A stretch of DNA of 64,000 nucleotides from positions 1 to 64,000 of the forward strand of contig NZ_OY781389.1 in NCBI RefSeq assembly GCF_963676665.1, given 5' to 3'. The stretch is from an uncultured Tolumonas sp. (GTDB lineage Bacteria > Pseudomonadota > Gammaproteobacteria > Enterobacterales > Aeromonadaceae). Shown piece after piece: positions 9,238 through 18,940 of the stretch (position 1 is its first letter; each line of letters opens with the position of its first letter). The translations under genes and the position numbers were made by a program. Below the pieces are notes generated by a model, which saw only the letters and a list, made by a program, of their open reading frames with translations, did no database searches and had not been told where the DNA came from.

Positions 9238-10090
9238 GCTGTTTCTCCAGTGTACGGTGGCGGCGCTGTACGTTTTTACCCAACACCAGAAAATGGTTAG
9301 CCAGCTGTTCTGCGATGAACACCGAGCGATGTTGACCACCAGTACAACCGATAGCCACAGTGACATAACTACGGTTGTTGCGTTCTAATTGCGGTAACCA
9401 GGTTTCCAATAAGCTGATCAATTGGTTGATGTATTTCACCACATCCGGCTGTGATAACAGGTAACGCTGCACTGGCTCATCCAAGCCTGTCAGTGGCTTG
9501 AGTTCGGTGATCCAGTGTGGATTAGGCAGGAAACGGGCATCAAAGACAAAGTCGGCATCTTTGGCGATACCGTGTTTAAAACCAAACGACTCAAATACCA
9601 TCACCAATTCATGTTCTTTTTTACCCAGCACGCGTTCACGGATCTGTTCGCTGAGATCATGAATACTCAGATGACTGGTATCAATGCGTAAATCCGCATT
9701 TGAGGACAATGGCGCCAGCAGGTTGGTTTCCTGATGAATGGCTTGTTCCAGCGTTAATTGTTGTTTGGAAAGTGGATGCAAACGACGACTCTCACCATAG
9801 CGTTTTAGCAAGGTGGCATTGTCAGCATCAAAGAAGAAATTAGAGAACTGCAGATCCTGATGTTGTCGGATTTGATCCAGAATGGAAACCAGTTCATCGG
9901 CTTGCACGGGAAGATTACGGACATCGATGCTCACCGCGATCTGGTCATATTTTCCGCGTAACTCTGCCACCAGCTGAAACAGCAGCGAGACTGGCAGGTT
10001 GTCTACACAGTAATAACCCAAGTCTTCCAGCACGCGTAATGCGATAGTTTTTCCGGAGCCTGAGCGACCACTCACGACGATGAGTTTCAT
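9224..10090 (-). CDS. rapZ: RNase adapter protein RapZ
   Basis: 288 residues, normal for RapZ (YvcJ/YhbJ family). N-terminal P-loop GRSGSGKT at residues 8-15; [13 protein letters not shown] follows as in the family. The C-terminal half has [19 protein letters not shown], part of the RNA- and glucosamine-6-phosphate-binding domain. In enterobacteria RapZ guides RNase E to the small RNA GlmZ and so controls glmS (established there; inferred here). It lies 6 bases after ptsN. Confidence 0.95.
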   Translation of the reverse strand: MKLIVVSGRSGSGKTIALRVLEDLGYYCVDNLPVSLLFQLVAELRGKYDQIAVSIDVRNLPVQADELVSILDQIRQHQDLQFSNFFFDADNATLLKRYGESRRLHPLSKQQLTLEQAIHQETNLLAPLSSNADLRIDTSHLSIHDLSEQIRERVLGKKEHELVMVFESFGFKHGIAKDADFVFDARFLPNPHWITELKPLTGLDEPVQRYLLSQPDVVKYINQLISLLETWLPQLERNNRSYVTVAIGCTGGQHRSVFIAEQLANHFLVLGKNVQRRHRTLEKQHAPG

Positions 10091-10096
10091 CGATAA

Positions 10097-10543
10097 TCAT
10101 CCATTGATCATTTGTTGATATAACGCTTCGTCTGATTCAGCCAGACGCAACTGACGACAGAAGTTCTTATCATTAAATTTTTCGGCTACGAGAGCTAGTG
10201 TTTTCAGATGGATTTTACACTCACTTTCCGGCACCAGCATGGCAAACAGCAGGTCAACCGGTTGGTTATCAATGGCATCAAACGGGATTGGTTGTTCCAG
10301 TGTCAGTAATACACCGGTGACCGGATAACCATCAGGAATGCGACCATGAGGAATTGCAATTGCACCACCAATGCCTGTGGTGCCCATTTTTTCTCGGGCG
10401 AGCAGGCTATCAAAGAGCTTTTGTTCATCCAATCCCAGACGGGGAGCGGCGAGTTCACTGATGATTTCTAATACACGTTTTTTGCTGCTGCATGGGACTG
10501 CACTTCGCGTGCAGTCCGCAGACAAGATTTCAGAAATTAACAT
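10097..10543 (-). CDS. ptsN: PTS IIA-like nitrogen regulatory protein
   Basis: 148 residues with a PTS EIIA type-2 domain. The phosphoryl-accepting His is His66 in IAIPHGRIP, with the preceding EKMGTTGIGGAIAIPH block characteristic of IIA-Ntr. PtsN receives phosphate from NPr; in its dephospho form it regulates potassium transport and other targets. Located between hpf (2 bases downstream of the hpf stop) and rapZ, in one transcription unit. Confidence 0.95.
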   Translation of the reverse strand: MLISEILSADCTRSAVPCSSKKRVLEIISELAAPRLGLDEQKLFDSLLAREKMGTTGIGGAIAIPHGRIPDGYPVTGVLLTLEQPIPFDAIDNQPVDLLFAMLVPESECKIHLKTLALVAEKFNDKNFCRQLRLAESDEALYQQMING

Positions 10544-10545
10544 AA

Positions 10546-10833
10546 TTACTTACTGGATAATTTTTCTTTGTATTTGATGATCTGGCGATCTAGCTTGTCC
10601 ATCAAAGCATCAATGGCTGCGTACATGCTGTCTTCTTCAGCATTGGCAAAAATCTCACCGCCATTTACATTCAGCTTGGCTTCAGCGATTTGCTTCAGTT
10701 TTTCAACAGTTAAGGTGACCTGAACATTATTGATGTGCTCAAAGTGACGCTCTAAACGAGAAAATTTACTGGTGACATAATCACGCAGTGCATCAGTTAC
10801 TTCTACATGGTGACCCGACAGGTTAATTTGCAT
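10546..10833 (-). CDS. hpf: Ribosome hibernation promoting factor (short form)
   Basis: 95 residues, the short HPF/YfiA type. It starts with the QINLSGHHVEVTDALRDYV beta-alpha motif, and ends in the basic tail DRQIIKYKEKLSSK. HPF binds the 30S decoding channel and promotes 100S dimers in stationary phase. The gene lies 20 bases after rpoN, the normal gammaproteobacterial position. Confidence 0.94.
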   Translation of the reverse strand: MQINLSGHHVEVTDALRDYVTSKFSRLERHFEHINNVQVTLTVEKLKQIAEAKLNVNGGEIFANAEEDSMYAAIDALMDKLDRQIIKYKEKLSSK

Positions 10834-10853
10834 ACGTCTTCCTTATTGTTGGC

Positions 10854-12308
10854 CTACAGCAGGCGTTTGCGCTGGCTTGATGGTGGAATGGACAATGATT
10901 CGCGATATTTTGCGATCGTTCTTCTTGCCACCATAATGCCTTGTTCCGTCAGCAAGTCTGCGATCTTGCTGTCGCTTAACGGTTTGGCCGGGTTTTCTGC
11001 CGCGACCAATTTTTTAATCAGTGCTCTGATGGCAGTCGAAGAACATTCTCCGCCGCTATCAGTATTAACATGACTAGAGAAAAAATACTTCAGTTCAAAG
11101 ATGCCTCGCGGTGTATGCATGAATTTTTGTGTGGTAACTCGCGAAATTGTCGACTCATGCATCTCCACTTCTTCCGCTACGTCATTGAGAACCATGGGTT
11201 TCATGGCTTCTTCGCCGTACTCAAAAAAGTTTTGTTGCTGCTGCACAATGCAGTTCGCCACTTTCAGCAGGGTCTCGTTACGACTCTCTAAACTTTTAAT
11301 GAACCACTTCGCTTCCTGTAGATGTGAGCGAATAAATTGACTGTCACTGCTATTGCGCGCATGACGTGCCATCGAGGCATAAGTTTCATTGATGCGGATT
11401 TTTGGCATCGCATCAGGGTTGAGTTCAACGACCCAACGGCCATGTTTTTTTAATACGGAAACATCGGGGATCACATACGCTGATTCGCTTGGCATTACCC
11501 GGCTACCAGGGCGTGGTTCCAGCGTTTGGATGAGATCCAATACATCTTTCAGTTCATTTTCTTTTAACTGTAGTTTACGTGCCAGATTACGGTAATCACG
11601 CGCACCCAGCAGATCCATATGATCCTTTATAGCCAATCGGGCTTCATTTAACCAGGGGGTATCGGCACTGAATTGATTTAATTGGATCAGCAGGCACTCT
11701 TGTACCGAGCGGGCTGCGACACCAATTGGGTCAAAATGTTGAATTCGTTTTAAGACGGCCTCGACTTCATCCATCTCGACCGATTCGTCGGCATTGTTAA
11801 CCGCCAGCAGGATTTCATCGAGCGAGGTGATCAGATAACCGGACTCATCGATACTATCGATGATCGTTAAGGCAATAGCTTCATCCTGATCACTGAACGG
11901 AGTTAACCGCATTTGCCACAGTAGATAGTCTTGTAATGTTTCGGTGGTTTCCCCCTGATACACGGGTTCGTCATCACTGTTCATCAGACCACTGCCTGAG
12001 GATGAAGAACCAGAGGCGGAATATACTTCATCCCAAGTGGTATCCATAGGCAGTTCTTCAGGCATATTTTCTTGTGCCTGTGCCATCTCTTCACTGCTGT
12101 CCGGTGGGGTAAAATCGTCATCATCAGGAATTTCCGGCGTCGCGATATCCGCATCATCCTCTTGTTCTAACAAAGGATTTGCATCAATAGCTTGCTGGAT
12201 CTCCTGCTGTAATTCCAAAGTGGACAGTTGCAGCAGACGAATTGCTTGTTGCAATTGTGGGGTCATGGCAAGTTGTTGGCCAAGACGCAACTGTAAGGTC
12301 GGCTTCAT
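10854..12308 (-). CDS. rpoN: RNA polymerase sigma-54 factor
   Basis: 484 residues. Region I at the N-terminus is glutamine-rich ([20 protein letters not shown]), followed by an acidic region II (about 50-115), the core-binding and HTH parts, and the RpoN box [10 protein letters not shown] near residues 461-470. Sigma-54 directs transcription from -24/-12 promoters with activator ATPases. Length and all regions are intact. It sits between lptB and hpf as in most gammaproteobacteria. Confidence 0.97.
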   Translation of the reverse strand: MKPTLQLRLGQQLAMTPQLQQAIRLLQLSTLELQQEIQQAIDANPLLEQEDDADIATPEIPDDDDFTPPDSSEEMAQAQENMPEELPMDTTWDEVYSASGSSSSGSGLMNSDDEPVYQGETTETLQDYLLWQMRLTPFSDQDEAIALTIIDSIDESGYLITSLDEILLAVNNADESVEMDEVEAVLKRIQHFDPIGVAARSVQECLLIQLNQFSADTPWLNEARLAIKDHMDLLGARDYRNLARKLQLKENELKDVLDLIQTLEPRPGSRVMPSESAYVIPDVSVLKKHGRWVVELNPDAMPKIRINETYASMARHARNSSDSQFIRSHLQEAKWFIKSLESRNETLLKVANCIVQQQQNFFEYGEEAMKPMVLNDVAEEVEMHESTISRVTTQKFMHTPRGIFELKYFFSSHVNTDSGGECSSTAIRALIKKLVAAENPAKPLSDSKIADLLTEQGIMVARRTIAKYRESLSIPPSSQRKRLL

Positions 12309-12436
12309 CTACGTGGATGTGTCCTTATCTCTAATTTCCATGTCAGTGTCAGGGGTAAGCCATTAGGCTACCAAAAAATACACCCTCTGACAGACCGCGA
12401 TTTAATTATGGCTGATTACTGCCATTGACACACTTT

Positions 12437-13163
12437 TTACAGGGTAAATCCTTCACCCAGATAAACTTGTCTAACGTGTTCGTTTTGCAATACTTCTGCA
12501 GGTGTCCCTTCGGCGATCAGATTGCCGTGGCTGACAATATATGCTTTTTCGCAGACATCCAAGGTTTCACGCACATTATGATCAGTAATTAATACGCCAA
12601 GTCCGCGATCACGTAAATGTTCAATGATTCGTTTGATGTCAATCACCGAAATCGGGTCAACACCGGCAAATGGTTCATCCAGCAGAATAAAGCGAGGCTC
12701 CACGGCCAGCGCCCGGGCAATTTCAACGCGGCGGCGTTCACCACCAGACAGACTCATCCCGGTGTTTTTACGGATATGCCCGATGTGGAATTCTTCCAGC
12801 AGCGCTTCTACCTTTTCCTGCTGTTCAGCACGGCTGAGTTCGCTACGCAGTTGTAATACACCCAGCAGGTTCTCTTCCACGGTCAGGCGACGAAAGATCG
12901 ACGCTTCCTGTGGCAAATAACCGATACCGTGACGCGCTCGCTGATGCATCGGCATGGCGGTGATATCCAGCTGATCGATGGTGACGGTGCCGCCATCCTG
13001 CGGTACCAGCCCGACTATCATATAGAATGAGGTCGTTTTCCCCCGCACCATTCGGGCCGAGCAGACCGACCACTTGCCCGGTTGCTACCTGCAGGCTGAC
13101 GTTTTGTACTACTTGTCGGCCTTTGTAGCTTTTTTTCAGGCCGCTTGCTTGCAAAAGTGCCAT
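12437..13163 (-). CDS. lptB: LPS export ABC transporter ATPase LptB, apparent +1 frameshift
   Basis: LptB powers lipopolysaccharide extraction from the inner membrane with LptFG. The reading frame starts at ATG 13163 ([19 protein letters not shown]) and goes to the Walker A motif GPNGAG, where a run of five G on the coding strand (C-run at 13040-13044) shifts the frame; the rest continues in the next frame as [13 protein letters not shown] to the end. With four G the motif reads GPNGAGKTT and the protein is 241 residues, the standard length. Downstream parts are intact: Q-loop GIGYLPQE, signature LSGGERRR, Walker [15 protein letters not shown]-loop ITDHN. Because lptB is essential, a sequencing error in the homopolymer is the likeliest cause. 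Confidence 0.85.
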
Positions 13164-13167
13164 AGAA

Positions 13168-13689
13168 TTAAGGTTTGCCTGCTTTATTAAATTCATCGAT
13201 TTCCTGTGGAAGGAAAATAGTCTTCACACGGGAACCTTTGCCACTGCTTTGGGCGATCATTTGCTGTTTCTGAATGTCATACCGGATCACATCACCATTC
13301 ACTTGGTTGTCATTTTGTTTCAGTTCAGCCTTTCCGGTTAGCGTGACTAAGCGATCTTTTAATTGGTAACGTAATTCACTGGCACTGGCATTAACCGGTT
13401 TGCCATTATCCAGAATTTGGAAAAAAGTCGCTGGCCGGCCAGAGGCTATCATCTCATCATCACCTTTGGTATGACGTAATACCACCACCTTGTCGGCATG
13501 GATAATGATCGAGCCTTGTGTGATCACGACATCTTGCAAAAATGTGGCTTTGTTTTCATTCATTTCAGCTTGTTGACTGCCGGAGTCAATGGTCACCGGT
13601 TGCTGGTAATCGGACTCTTTGGCTTGCAGACCGCTGACAGAAAGCAGTAATAACAAGCCGAAACTAGCGTGGCTTAAAGTAAGTGGCAT
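13168..13689 (-). CDS. lptA: LPS transport periplasmic protein LptA
   Basis: 173 residues from ATG 13689, with a signal peptide (MPLTLSHASFGLLLLLSVSG, cleavage near LQAKE). The mature part is an OstA-like beta-jellyroll: QPVTIDSGSQQAEMNENKAT, FLQDVVITQGSIIIHADKV and RLVTLTGKAELKQNDNQVNG. LptA forms the periplasmic bridge carrying LPS from LptC to LptD. The start overlaps the end of lptC by 26 bases; the stop is 4 bases before lptB. Confidence 0.92.
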   Translation of the reverse strand: MPLTLSHASFGLLLLLSVSGLQAKESDYQQPVTIDSGSQQAEMNENKATFLQDVVITQGSIIIHADKVVVLRHTKGDDEMIASGRPATFFQILDNGKPVNASASELRYQLKDRLVTLTGKAELKQNDNQVNGDVIRYDIQKQQMIAQSSGKGSRVKTIFLPQEIDEFNKAGKP

Positions 13690-14227
13690 GGCCTTGTTCC
13701 AAAATTTGGTAGCGTTTGGTATTGAGATCAGCATGTAAGCCGACACCTTGCACATGATAATCCGGACTATCAATAGTTACGGGTTTATCGCTGGTTATCT
13801 GGCGCGTGTTCATATCCATATCCAGATATGAAGTTTGCATTTGATCGACATTTAACGCCGGGTTGTGATTTTTAATCACGACATTATCGCGCAAGATAAT
13901 ACGGTCATTGCCAAACAATTTTCCGGTCTTGGCGGAAATATTCCAGGCAGTTTGTCCGTTAAGTTCAAAGGTTTGTAATACCGGGTGCAGAGCATCGGTG
14001 ATTTTATTGTATTCATAATACAATGCTTGTTCTGCGGTAAGGATATCCATCAATTTGCCATCGGCCGTGTAACGCCAGCTGTGCAAATGGGTGGCAGTAA
14101 AACTAGGCAGTGAAACATCTTTCTTTTTCACCTGACTATTACTGTTATCTTCTTGTGACGACCACCGCCATGCCAGTAGTGACACCGCAAACAGTAGTAT
14201 AATCAGCAGTGTTTGCCGATTGATCAT
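13664..14227 (-). CDS. lptC: LPS export protein LptC
   Basis: 187 residues with an N-terminal membrane anchor (about 5-22) and a periplasmic jellyroll: LPSFTATHLHSWRYTADG, LTAEQALYYEYN, RIILRDNVVIKNHN and YLDMDMNTRQITSDKPV. LptC receives LPS from LptBFG and passes it to LptA. The start overlaps the kdsC stop in an ATGA (14224-14227). Confidence 0.93.
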   Translation of the reverse strand: MINRQTLLIILLFAVSLLAWRWSSQEDNSNSQVKKKDVSLPSFTATHLHSWRYTADGKLMDILTAEQALYYEYNKITDALHPVLQTFELNGQTAWNISAKTGKLFGNDRIILRDNVVIKNHNPALNVDQMQTSYLDMDMNTRQITSDKPVTIDSPDYHVQGVGLHADLNTKRYQILEQGHATYFKPR

Positions 14228-14781
14228 ACTGAAGTTCCTTGTGCGCTTTCGAGTTGCCCGCGCGCTTGTAGTATTAAATCACACACTTCACGTACTGCGC
14301 CTTCGCCACCTCGGGTACGGGTGACTAAATCGGCTTGTTGTAAAACTGAAGGATGTGCATTGGCGACCGCAATACCTAATGCGGCACTGTGCATCACCGG
14401 CAGGTCAATGACATCATCGCCGATGTAGGCGGCTTGTGATGCCATCAGGTCCAGTTTATCCAGCAGGTCTTCAAATGCAGGTAACTTATTGCCTTGCCCT
14501 TGATAAATATGCTGCACACCGAGCGCTTGCATCCGGCGTTGAACGATTTGTGAATTCCGACCTGTGATCACGGCGACATCAATTCCGGCATTCAGTAAGG
14601 CTTTGATACCAAAGCCATCATGGGTGTGGAACGTTTTTAGTTCTTCACCCTCATTGCCCATATAGATCCGGCCATCGGACAAGACGCCGTCGACATCACA
14701 CACCAGCAATTGAATCTTGGCGGCCAGTGTCAGGAGCTGGTTTGCAACCGGTCCGTAAGGCGTATCAGTGTAATCGCTCAT
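14224..14781 (-). CDS. kdsC: 3-deoxy-D-manno-octulosonate 8-phosphate phosphatase
   Basis: 185 residues, the C0-type HAD phosphatase KdsC. Motif I is LLVCDVDGVLSDGRIY (nucleophile Asp and second Asp), motif II is in VAVITGRNSQ, motif III/IV region is AYIGDDVIDLPVM. It hydrolyses Kdo-8-phosphate to Kdo for LPS inner core synthesis. Overlaps kdsD by ATGA at its start and lptC at its end, showing a tightly coupled operon. Confidence 0.95.
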   Translation of the reverse strand: MSDYTDTPYGPVANQLLTLAAKIQLLVCDVDGVLSDGRIYMGNEGEELKTFHTHDGFGIKALLNAGIDVAVITGRNSQIVQRRMQALGVQHIYQGQGNKLPAFEDLLDKLDLMASQAAYIGDDVIDLPVMHSAALGIAVANAHPSVLQQADLVTRTRGGEGAVREVCDLILQARGQLESAQGTSV

Positions 14782-15752
14782 ACTACTCCAGCTTTCAGTA
14801 CATCATGCATGTTAAACGCACCGACAGGATGACGCTGTTTGTCTAACACGATCAAGGCGTTAATTTTTCGCTCTTGCATCAGTTTAACCGATTGCGCGAC
14901 CAACATTTCAGCTGGCACCGTGATGCAATTGGCCGTCATAACTTTGGTGATCGGTGTGGTGTGGATATCCAGTTGTTGATCCAGTATACGACGTAAATCA
15001 CCATCGGTGAAAATACCTGCCAATGTACCTTGCGTATCCAGAATCGCCGTCATACCCAGACCTTTGCGGCTCATTTCTAACAAGGCTTCGCTGACCGTCG
15101 CTTTATCTGATACGGTGGGTAATAGTTCACCCTGATGCATAATATCGGCGTTACGCAGCAATAACTTGCGGCCTAGTGCACCACCAGGGTGAGACATGGC
15201 GAAATCATCTGGAGTAAAACCGCGCGCTTCCAGCAGTGACACGGCTAATGCATCACCGAGCACCAATGTAGCGGTGGTGCTGGAAGTGGGGGCCAGACCT
15301 AGTGGGCAGGCTTCTTGTTCAACATGCAGGCACAGGTGGATATCCGCTTCTTTTGCCATGGTTGATTCCGGACGACTGGTCATACAGATCAGCGGAATGC
15401 CCCAGCGTTTAATCACTGGCAATACGGCTAATATTTCATTGCTTTCGCCGGAGTTTGAGATGGCAATGACAATATCATTGCTGCTGATCATCCCTAAATC
15501 GCCGTGGCTGGCTTCACCCGGATGAACGAAAAACGAGGGAGTACCGGTACTGGCAAAACTGGCGGCCATCTTCCGACCGATATGGCCTGATTTGCCCATT
15601 CCGATGACAACAACTTTGCCCTGACAGGAAAATAACAGCTGGCAAGCTTGCGTGAATTGTTCATCCAGCGTTTGATACAGCCCTTCAATCGCTTGTAATT
15701 CAAGGCGTAAAACACGTTGGGCGGACTGGCGAAAATCGAAGTTAGTTGGCAT
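14778..15752 (-). CDS. kdsD: D-arabinose 5-phosphate isomerase
   Basis: 324 residues from ATG 15752, preceded by AGAGGA. A SIS domain covers about residues 35-170 (VVIGMGKSGHIGRKMAASFAS, HPGEASHGDLGM, ISNSGESNEI) and two CBS domains follow. KdsD converts ribulose-5-phosphate to arabinose-5-phosphate, the first committed precursor of Kdo. It heads the kdsD-kdsC-lptCAB-rpoN run and is divergent from mlaF. The calcium/sodium antiporter gene found here in Escherichia coli is absent. Confidence 0.95.
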   Translation of the reverse strand: MPTNFDFRQSAQRVLRLELQAIEGLYQTLDEQFTQACQLLFSCQGKVVVIGMGKSGHIGRKMAASFASTGTPSFFVHPGEASHGDLGMISSNDIVIAISNSGESNEILAVLPVIKRWGIPLICMTSRPESTMAKEADIHLCLHVEQEACPLGLAPTSSTTATLVLGDALAVSLLEARGFTPDDFAMSHPGGALGRKLLLRNADIMHQGELLPTVSDKATVSEALLEMSRKGLGMTAILDTQGTLAGIFTDGDLRRILDQQLDIHTTPITKVMTANCITVPAEMLVAQSVKLMQERKINALIVLDKQRHPVGAFNMHDVLKAGVV

Positions 15753-15836
15753 TGACGGTCCTCTGAGCGTATTGCACAAGAACCCATTATATGAAAACCT
15801 CGGCCCAGAAGCGATAACGGCACTTTTTTTGCCTGA

Positions 15837-15860
15837 AAACAGGTTCGATGGAACCTGTTT
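15837..15860. promoter_or_regulatory. Perfect palindrome in the kdsD-mlaF intergenic region
   Basis: AAACAGGTTC and GAACCTGTTT form a perfect 10-bp inverted repeat around GATG. It lies 63 bases upstream of the mlaF start and 85 bases upstream of the kdsD start, in the divergent promoter region. It could be a regulator binding site or a transcript hairpin. No T-run follows on the plus strand, so terminator use for mlaF is unlikely. Confidence 0.45.
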
Positions 15861-15922
15861 AATTGGCGACGATAATTTTCAACATATACAATGGCTGACA
15901 GAAGTTTATCAGCGGAGGTTGC

Positions 15923-16711
15923 GTGAGTGATTCATTGATCCAGATCCGAGGCTTGAATTTTAGCCACGGAGACCGGTTGCTTTACGACAATATCAGCCTG
16001 GATATTCCGAAAGGTAAAATTACCGCCCTGATGGGGCCGAGCGGGATCGGTAAAACGACCTTGCTGCGGCTGATTGGCGGCCAGATCAAACCCGATCAAG
16101 GGCAGATCCTGTTTGATGGGGTCGATATTCCCAAACTGAAACGGCGCGAACTGTATGACATTCGTAAACGGATGAGCATGTTATTTCAAAGTGGCGCATT
16201 GTTCAGTGGTATTAGTGTGTTTGACAACGTAGCGTATCCGTTACGTGAACATACGCGTTTACCGGAAGAGATCATTCGCACGCTGGTGTTGATGAAGCTT
16301 GAATCCGTGGGGTTACGTGGTGCGGCAGAGATGATGCCATCACAACTATCCGGCGGTATGGCACGACGAGCAGCACTGGCGCGCGCGATTGCGTTAGATC
16401 CGGAATTGATCATGTATGATGAGCCGTTCGCTGGGCAAGATCCGATCACCATGGCGGTGCTGGTTAAACTGATCCGTGAGTTAAACCTGTCGCTGGGTAT
16501 TACCTCGGTGATCGTGTCCCATGATGTCGCCGAAGTGATGAGTATTGCCGATTATGTCTATTTGATTGCAAATCATCAGATTGTTGCGCAGGGATCACCG
16601 GAAGAGTTGCGCCGGGAAGGTAATCCGGAAGTGGTGCAGTTTGTCCAGGGGTTACCGGATGGCCCGGTACCATTCCACTATCCAGCCATTGAATTGTTAC
16701 AGGAATTGTAA
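15923..16711 (+). CDS. mlaF: Phospholipid transport ATPase MlaF
   Basis: 262 residues starting with GTG at 15923, preceded by GGAGGT. ABC ATPase: Walker A MGPSGIGKTTLL, signature LSGGMARRAALARA, Walker B LIMYDEPFAGQDP, H-loop VSHDV. MlaF drives the MlaFEDB complex that moves phospholipids between inner membrane and the periplasmic MlaC carrier, preserving outer membrane asymmetry. First gene of mlaFEDCB-ibaG-murA; mlaE follows directly after the stop. Confidence 0.95.
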   Translation: MSDSLIQIRGLNFSHGDRLLYDNISLDIPKGKITALMGPSGIGKTTLLRLIGGQIKPDQGQILFDGVDIPKLKRRELYDIRKRMSMLFQSGALFSGISVFDNVAYPLREHTRLPEEIIRTLVLMKLESVGLRGAAEMMPSQLSGGMARRAALARAIALDPELIMYDEPFAGQDPITMAVLVKLIRELNLSLGITSVIVSHDVAEVMSIADYVYLIANHQIVAQGSPEELRREGNPEVVQFVQGLPDGPVPFHYPAIELLQEL

Positions 16712-17491
16712 ATGTTGGTGGATTTTATCTGTCGTCTCGGACGACGCGGCATTAAGAGCCTAACGGCTATCGGACGTGCCGGCATCATGCTGTATCAGGC
16801 ATTGATTGGCCGTCCGGAACCAAGAAAACATTTTCCGTTATTAATACAGCAACTTTATGTTGTGGGTGTCGAGTCCGTATTGATCATTTTGGTATCGGGC
16901 TTATTTATCGGCATGGTGCTTGGCTTGCAAGGTTATCGGGTGCTGGTGGATTTTGGCGCTGAAGCCTCGTTAGGCCCACTGGTAGCGCTCTCTTTATTGC
17001 GTGAGTTGGGGCCGGTTGTTACCGCGCTATTATTTGCGGGGCGTGCAGGCTCTGCATTAACGGCAGAAATTGGGTTAATGAAAGCGACCGAACAATTAAG
17101 CAGTTTGGAAATGATGGCGATTGATCCGTTACGACGGATTGTGTCACCCCGTTTTTGGGCCGGTGCTATCAGCCTGCCGCTGTTATCGCTGATGTTTTGT
17201 TTTATTGGCATCATTGGTGGCAAGCTGGTGGGAGTTGACTGGCTGGGCGCGGATGAAGGTGGCTTCTGGTCATCAATGCAAGCATCGGTGGATTGGGATA
17301 AAGATATTGTCCAGGGGATCTATAAAGCCATTGTGTTCGCACTGGCCGTTACCTGGGTCGCATTGTTTAATGGTTACGATAGTCTGCCTACGGCAGCGGG
17401 GATCAGTCAGGCGACTACGCGCACCGTAGTTCATGCCTCGTTGCTGGTATTAGGATTGGATTTTGTAATGACAGCCGTCATGTTCAGGTGA
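16712..17491 (+). CDS. mlaE: Phospholipid transport permease MlaE
   Basis: 259 residues, hydrophobic with about five to six membrane segments. The MlaE-family core is clear: [50 protein letters not shown] and [13 protein letters not shown]. It is the membrane permease of the Mla transporter. The start abuts the mlaF stop; the TGA stop overlaps a possible GTG start of mlaD. Confidence 0.95.
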   Translation: MLVDFICRLGRRGIKSLTAIGRAGIMLYQALIGRPEPRKHFPLLIQQLYVVGVESVLIILVSGLFIGMVLGLQGYRVLVDFGAEASLGPLVALSLLRELGPVVTALLFAGRAGSALTAEIGLMKATEQLSSLEMMAIDPLRRIVSPRFWAGAISLPLLSLMFCFIGIIGGKLVGVDWLGADEGGFWSSMQASVDWDKDIVQGIYKAIVFALAVTWVALFNGYDSLPTAAGISQATTRTVVHASLLVLGLDFVMTAVMFR

Positions 17492-17496
17492 GTACA

Positions 17497-18012
17497 ATGA
17501 AGTTCAGTAAAGTTGAGTTTCTGGTGGGATGTTTCATGTTGGCCGGCATTTTTGCCGGTGTGATGTTGGCGCTGAAAGTAGCTGGATTGAGCTTTGGCAG
17601 TCAGGGTGATACATATGCCGTGTATGCCAGTTTTGATAACATTGGTAGTTTGAAAGTTCGGGCTCCAGTCAAAATTGGCGGTGTCGTAGTGGGGCGCATT
17701 GCGAATGTTACTATCGACGCCAAAAACTTTACGCCAAAAGTAGAGATGCAGATCGATAGTAAATATAACCAGTTATCTGATACCAGTACCGCGGCAATCA
17801 GAACATCGGGCTTGTTAGGTGAACAATACATTGCACTGACGCCCGGTTTTTCCGATGAAGAAATGGGTACCACGATACTGAAGAATGGTGATTCGATCAC
17901 GGATACCAAATCAGCATTAGTTCTGGAAGACTTGATTGGTAAATTTGTTTACGGGCAATCGAGTGGTAAGTCTGGTAATCAGACTTCAGCTGCAGAAAAT
18001 ACGAATAAATAA
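17497..18012 (+). CDS. mlaD: Phospholipid-binding MCE protein MlaD
   Basis: 171 residues from ATG 17497 (AGGTGA five bases upstream); a GTG at 17488 overlapping the mlaE stop would add three residues. One N-terminal membrane helix (about 6-27) is followed by an MCE domain: YAVYASFDNIGSLKVRAPVK, GGVVVGRIANVTID, TSGLLGEQYIALTPG. MlaD forms the hexameric ring in the periplasm that receives lipid from MlaC. Length and domain fit the family. Confidence 0.94.
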   Translation: MKFSKVEFLVGCFMLAGIFAGVMLALKVAGLSFGSQGDTYAVYASFDNIGSLKVRAPVKIGGVVVGRIANVTIDAKNFTPKVEMQIDSKYNQLSDTSTAAIRTSGLLGEQYIALTPGFSDEEMGTTILKNGDSITDTKSALVLEDLIGKFVYGQSSGKSGNQTSAAENTNK

Positions 18013-18031
18013 AAGTTTAAGGAGTCACTCA

Positions 18032-18670
18032 ATGTTTAAGTGGGTAAGCCGTAGTGCTGCTGTTCTGTTGATGTTTTTGTCAGCGCAGTCATTTGCCATT
18101 AATGCACAAGATCCGTATTCGCTGGTGAAAGATGCCGCCGGGAAGACATTTACCCGTCTTGAGCATGATGCGCCTCAAGTGCAGCAAGATCCTAATCACC
18201 TGCGTACCATTGTTCGTGAAGAGTTGTTGCCGTATGTGGACAACAAATTTGCCGCCTACAAAGTGATTGGCCAAGAACTAAAAAATACCACGCCGCCACA
18301 ACGGGAGCGTTTTGTTAAAGCCTTTACCGATTATATCGTAGCGACCTATGCCGACGCGCTGGGTAAATATGACAAGCAGCAGATAAAAGTCGAATCCAGC
18401 CAACCGCTGGATGAGAAAAAAGAAGTTTCAGTGAAAGTGACAGTATTGGATCCAGAAAAACCGGAAATCAATGTCGTGTTCCAACTGCGTAAAAATAGCA
18501 AAACCGGTGAATGGAAAGTGTTTGATATGATTGCCGAAGGCGTGAGTTTGTTATCGTCGAAACAATCTGAATTAGGCGGTTCTATTCGCCAAAAAGGCAT
18601 CGATAGTGTCAGCAGTATGCTGGAACAACATAATCGTCAACCAGCCACATTACCTGGCAAGCAGTCATGA
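18032..18670 (+). CDS. mlaC: Periplasmic phospholipid carrier MlaC
   Basis: 212 residues from ATG 18032 with an AAGGAG ribosome site 8 bases upstream; the longer in-frame start at 17936 lies within mlaD. Signal peptide about 1-22 (cleavage near SFAIN). Family features: DPYSLVKDAAGKTFTRL, IVREELLPYVDNKFAAYKVIG, RFVKAFTDYIVATYADAL and GEWKVFDMIAEGVSLLSSKQSE. Shuttles phospholipids between the outer membrane MlaA complex and MlaFEDB. Its TGA overlaps the mlaB ATG. Confidence 0.95.
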   Translation: MFKWVSRSAAVLLMFLSAQSFAINAQDPYSLVKDAAGKTFTRLEHDAPQVQQDPNHLRTIVREELLPYVDNKFAAYKVIGQELKNTTPPQRERFVKAFTDYIVATYADALGKYDKQQIKVESSQPLDEKKEVSVKVTVLDPEKPEINVVFQLRKNSKTGEWKVFDMIAEGVSLLSSKQSELGGSIRQKGIDSVSSMLEQHNRQPATLPGKQS

Positions 18671-18927
18671 AATTGACAGAAAATCTAGATGCATCTCAGG
18701 TCTCTATTTGGTGGCCTGAGCGCGTCGCGTTGTTTCAGCAGAATAGCATTGATGTTAGCTCTGTTAATAAGATTGATTCCGCTGGTGTGGCGTTTCTCGT
18801 TAAATGGGCGCAAGCATGTCAGCGGGATAATCAGCGCCTGTCAATACAGGGTGCTTCACCTGAATTAGTGCAATTGATTTCACTGTATGGCGTCAGTGCA
18901 CTGTTCGATCTGGTTTCACTGCAATAA
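18667..18927 (+). CDS. mlaB: STAS-domain protein MlaB
   Basis: 86 residues, a single STAS domain. The region [20 protein letters not shown] corresponds to the conserved strand, phospho-site-like Ser and helix of STAS proteins. MlaB binds MlaF and is needed for ATPase activity and complex stability. Overlaps mlaC by ATGA. Sequence is divergent, as is usual for MlaB; position supports the assignment. Confidence 0.87.
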   Translation: MKLTENLDASQVSIWWPERVALFQQNSIDVSSVNKIDSAGVAFLVKWAQACQRDNQRLSIQGASPELVQLISLYGVSALFDLVSLQ

Positions 18928-18940
18928 ACGAGAAATTATT

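Noticed and set aside
13030-13060. Programmed frameshifting in lptB
   Set aside because: No stimulatory structure or shifted stop arrangement stands out, and no lptB is known to use it; a homopolymer error is simpler.
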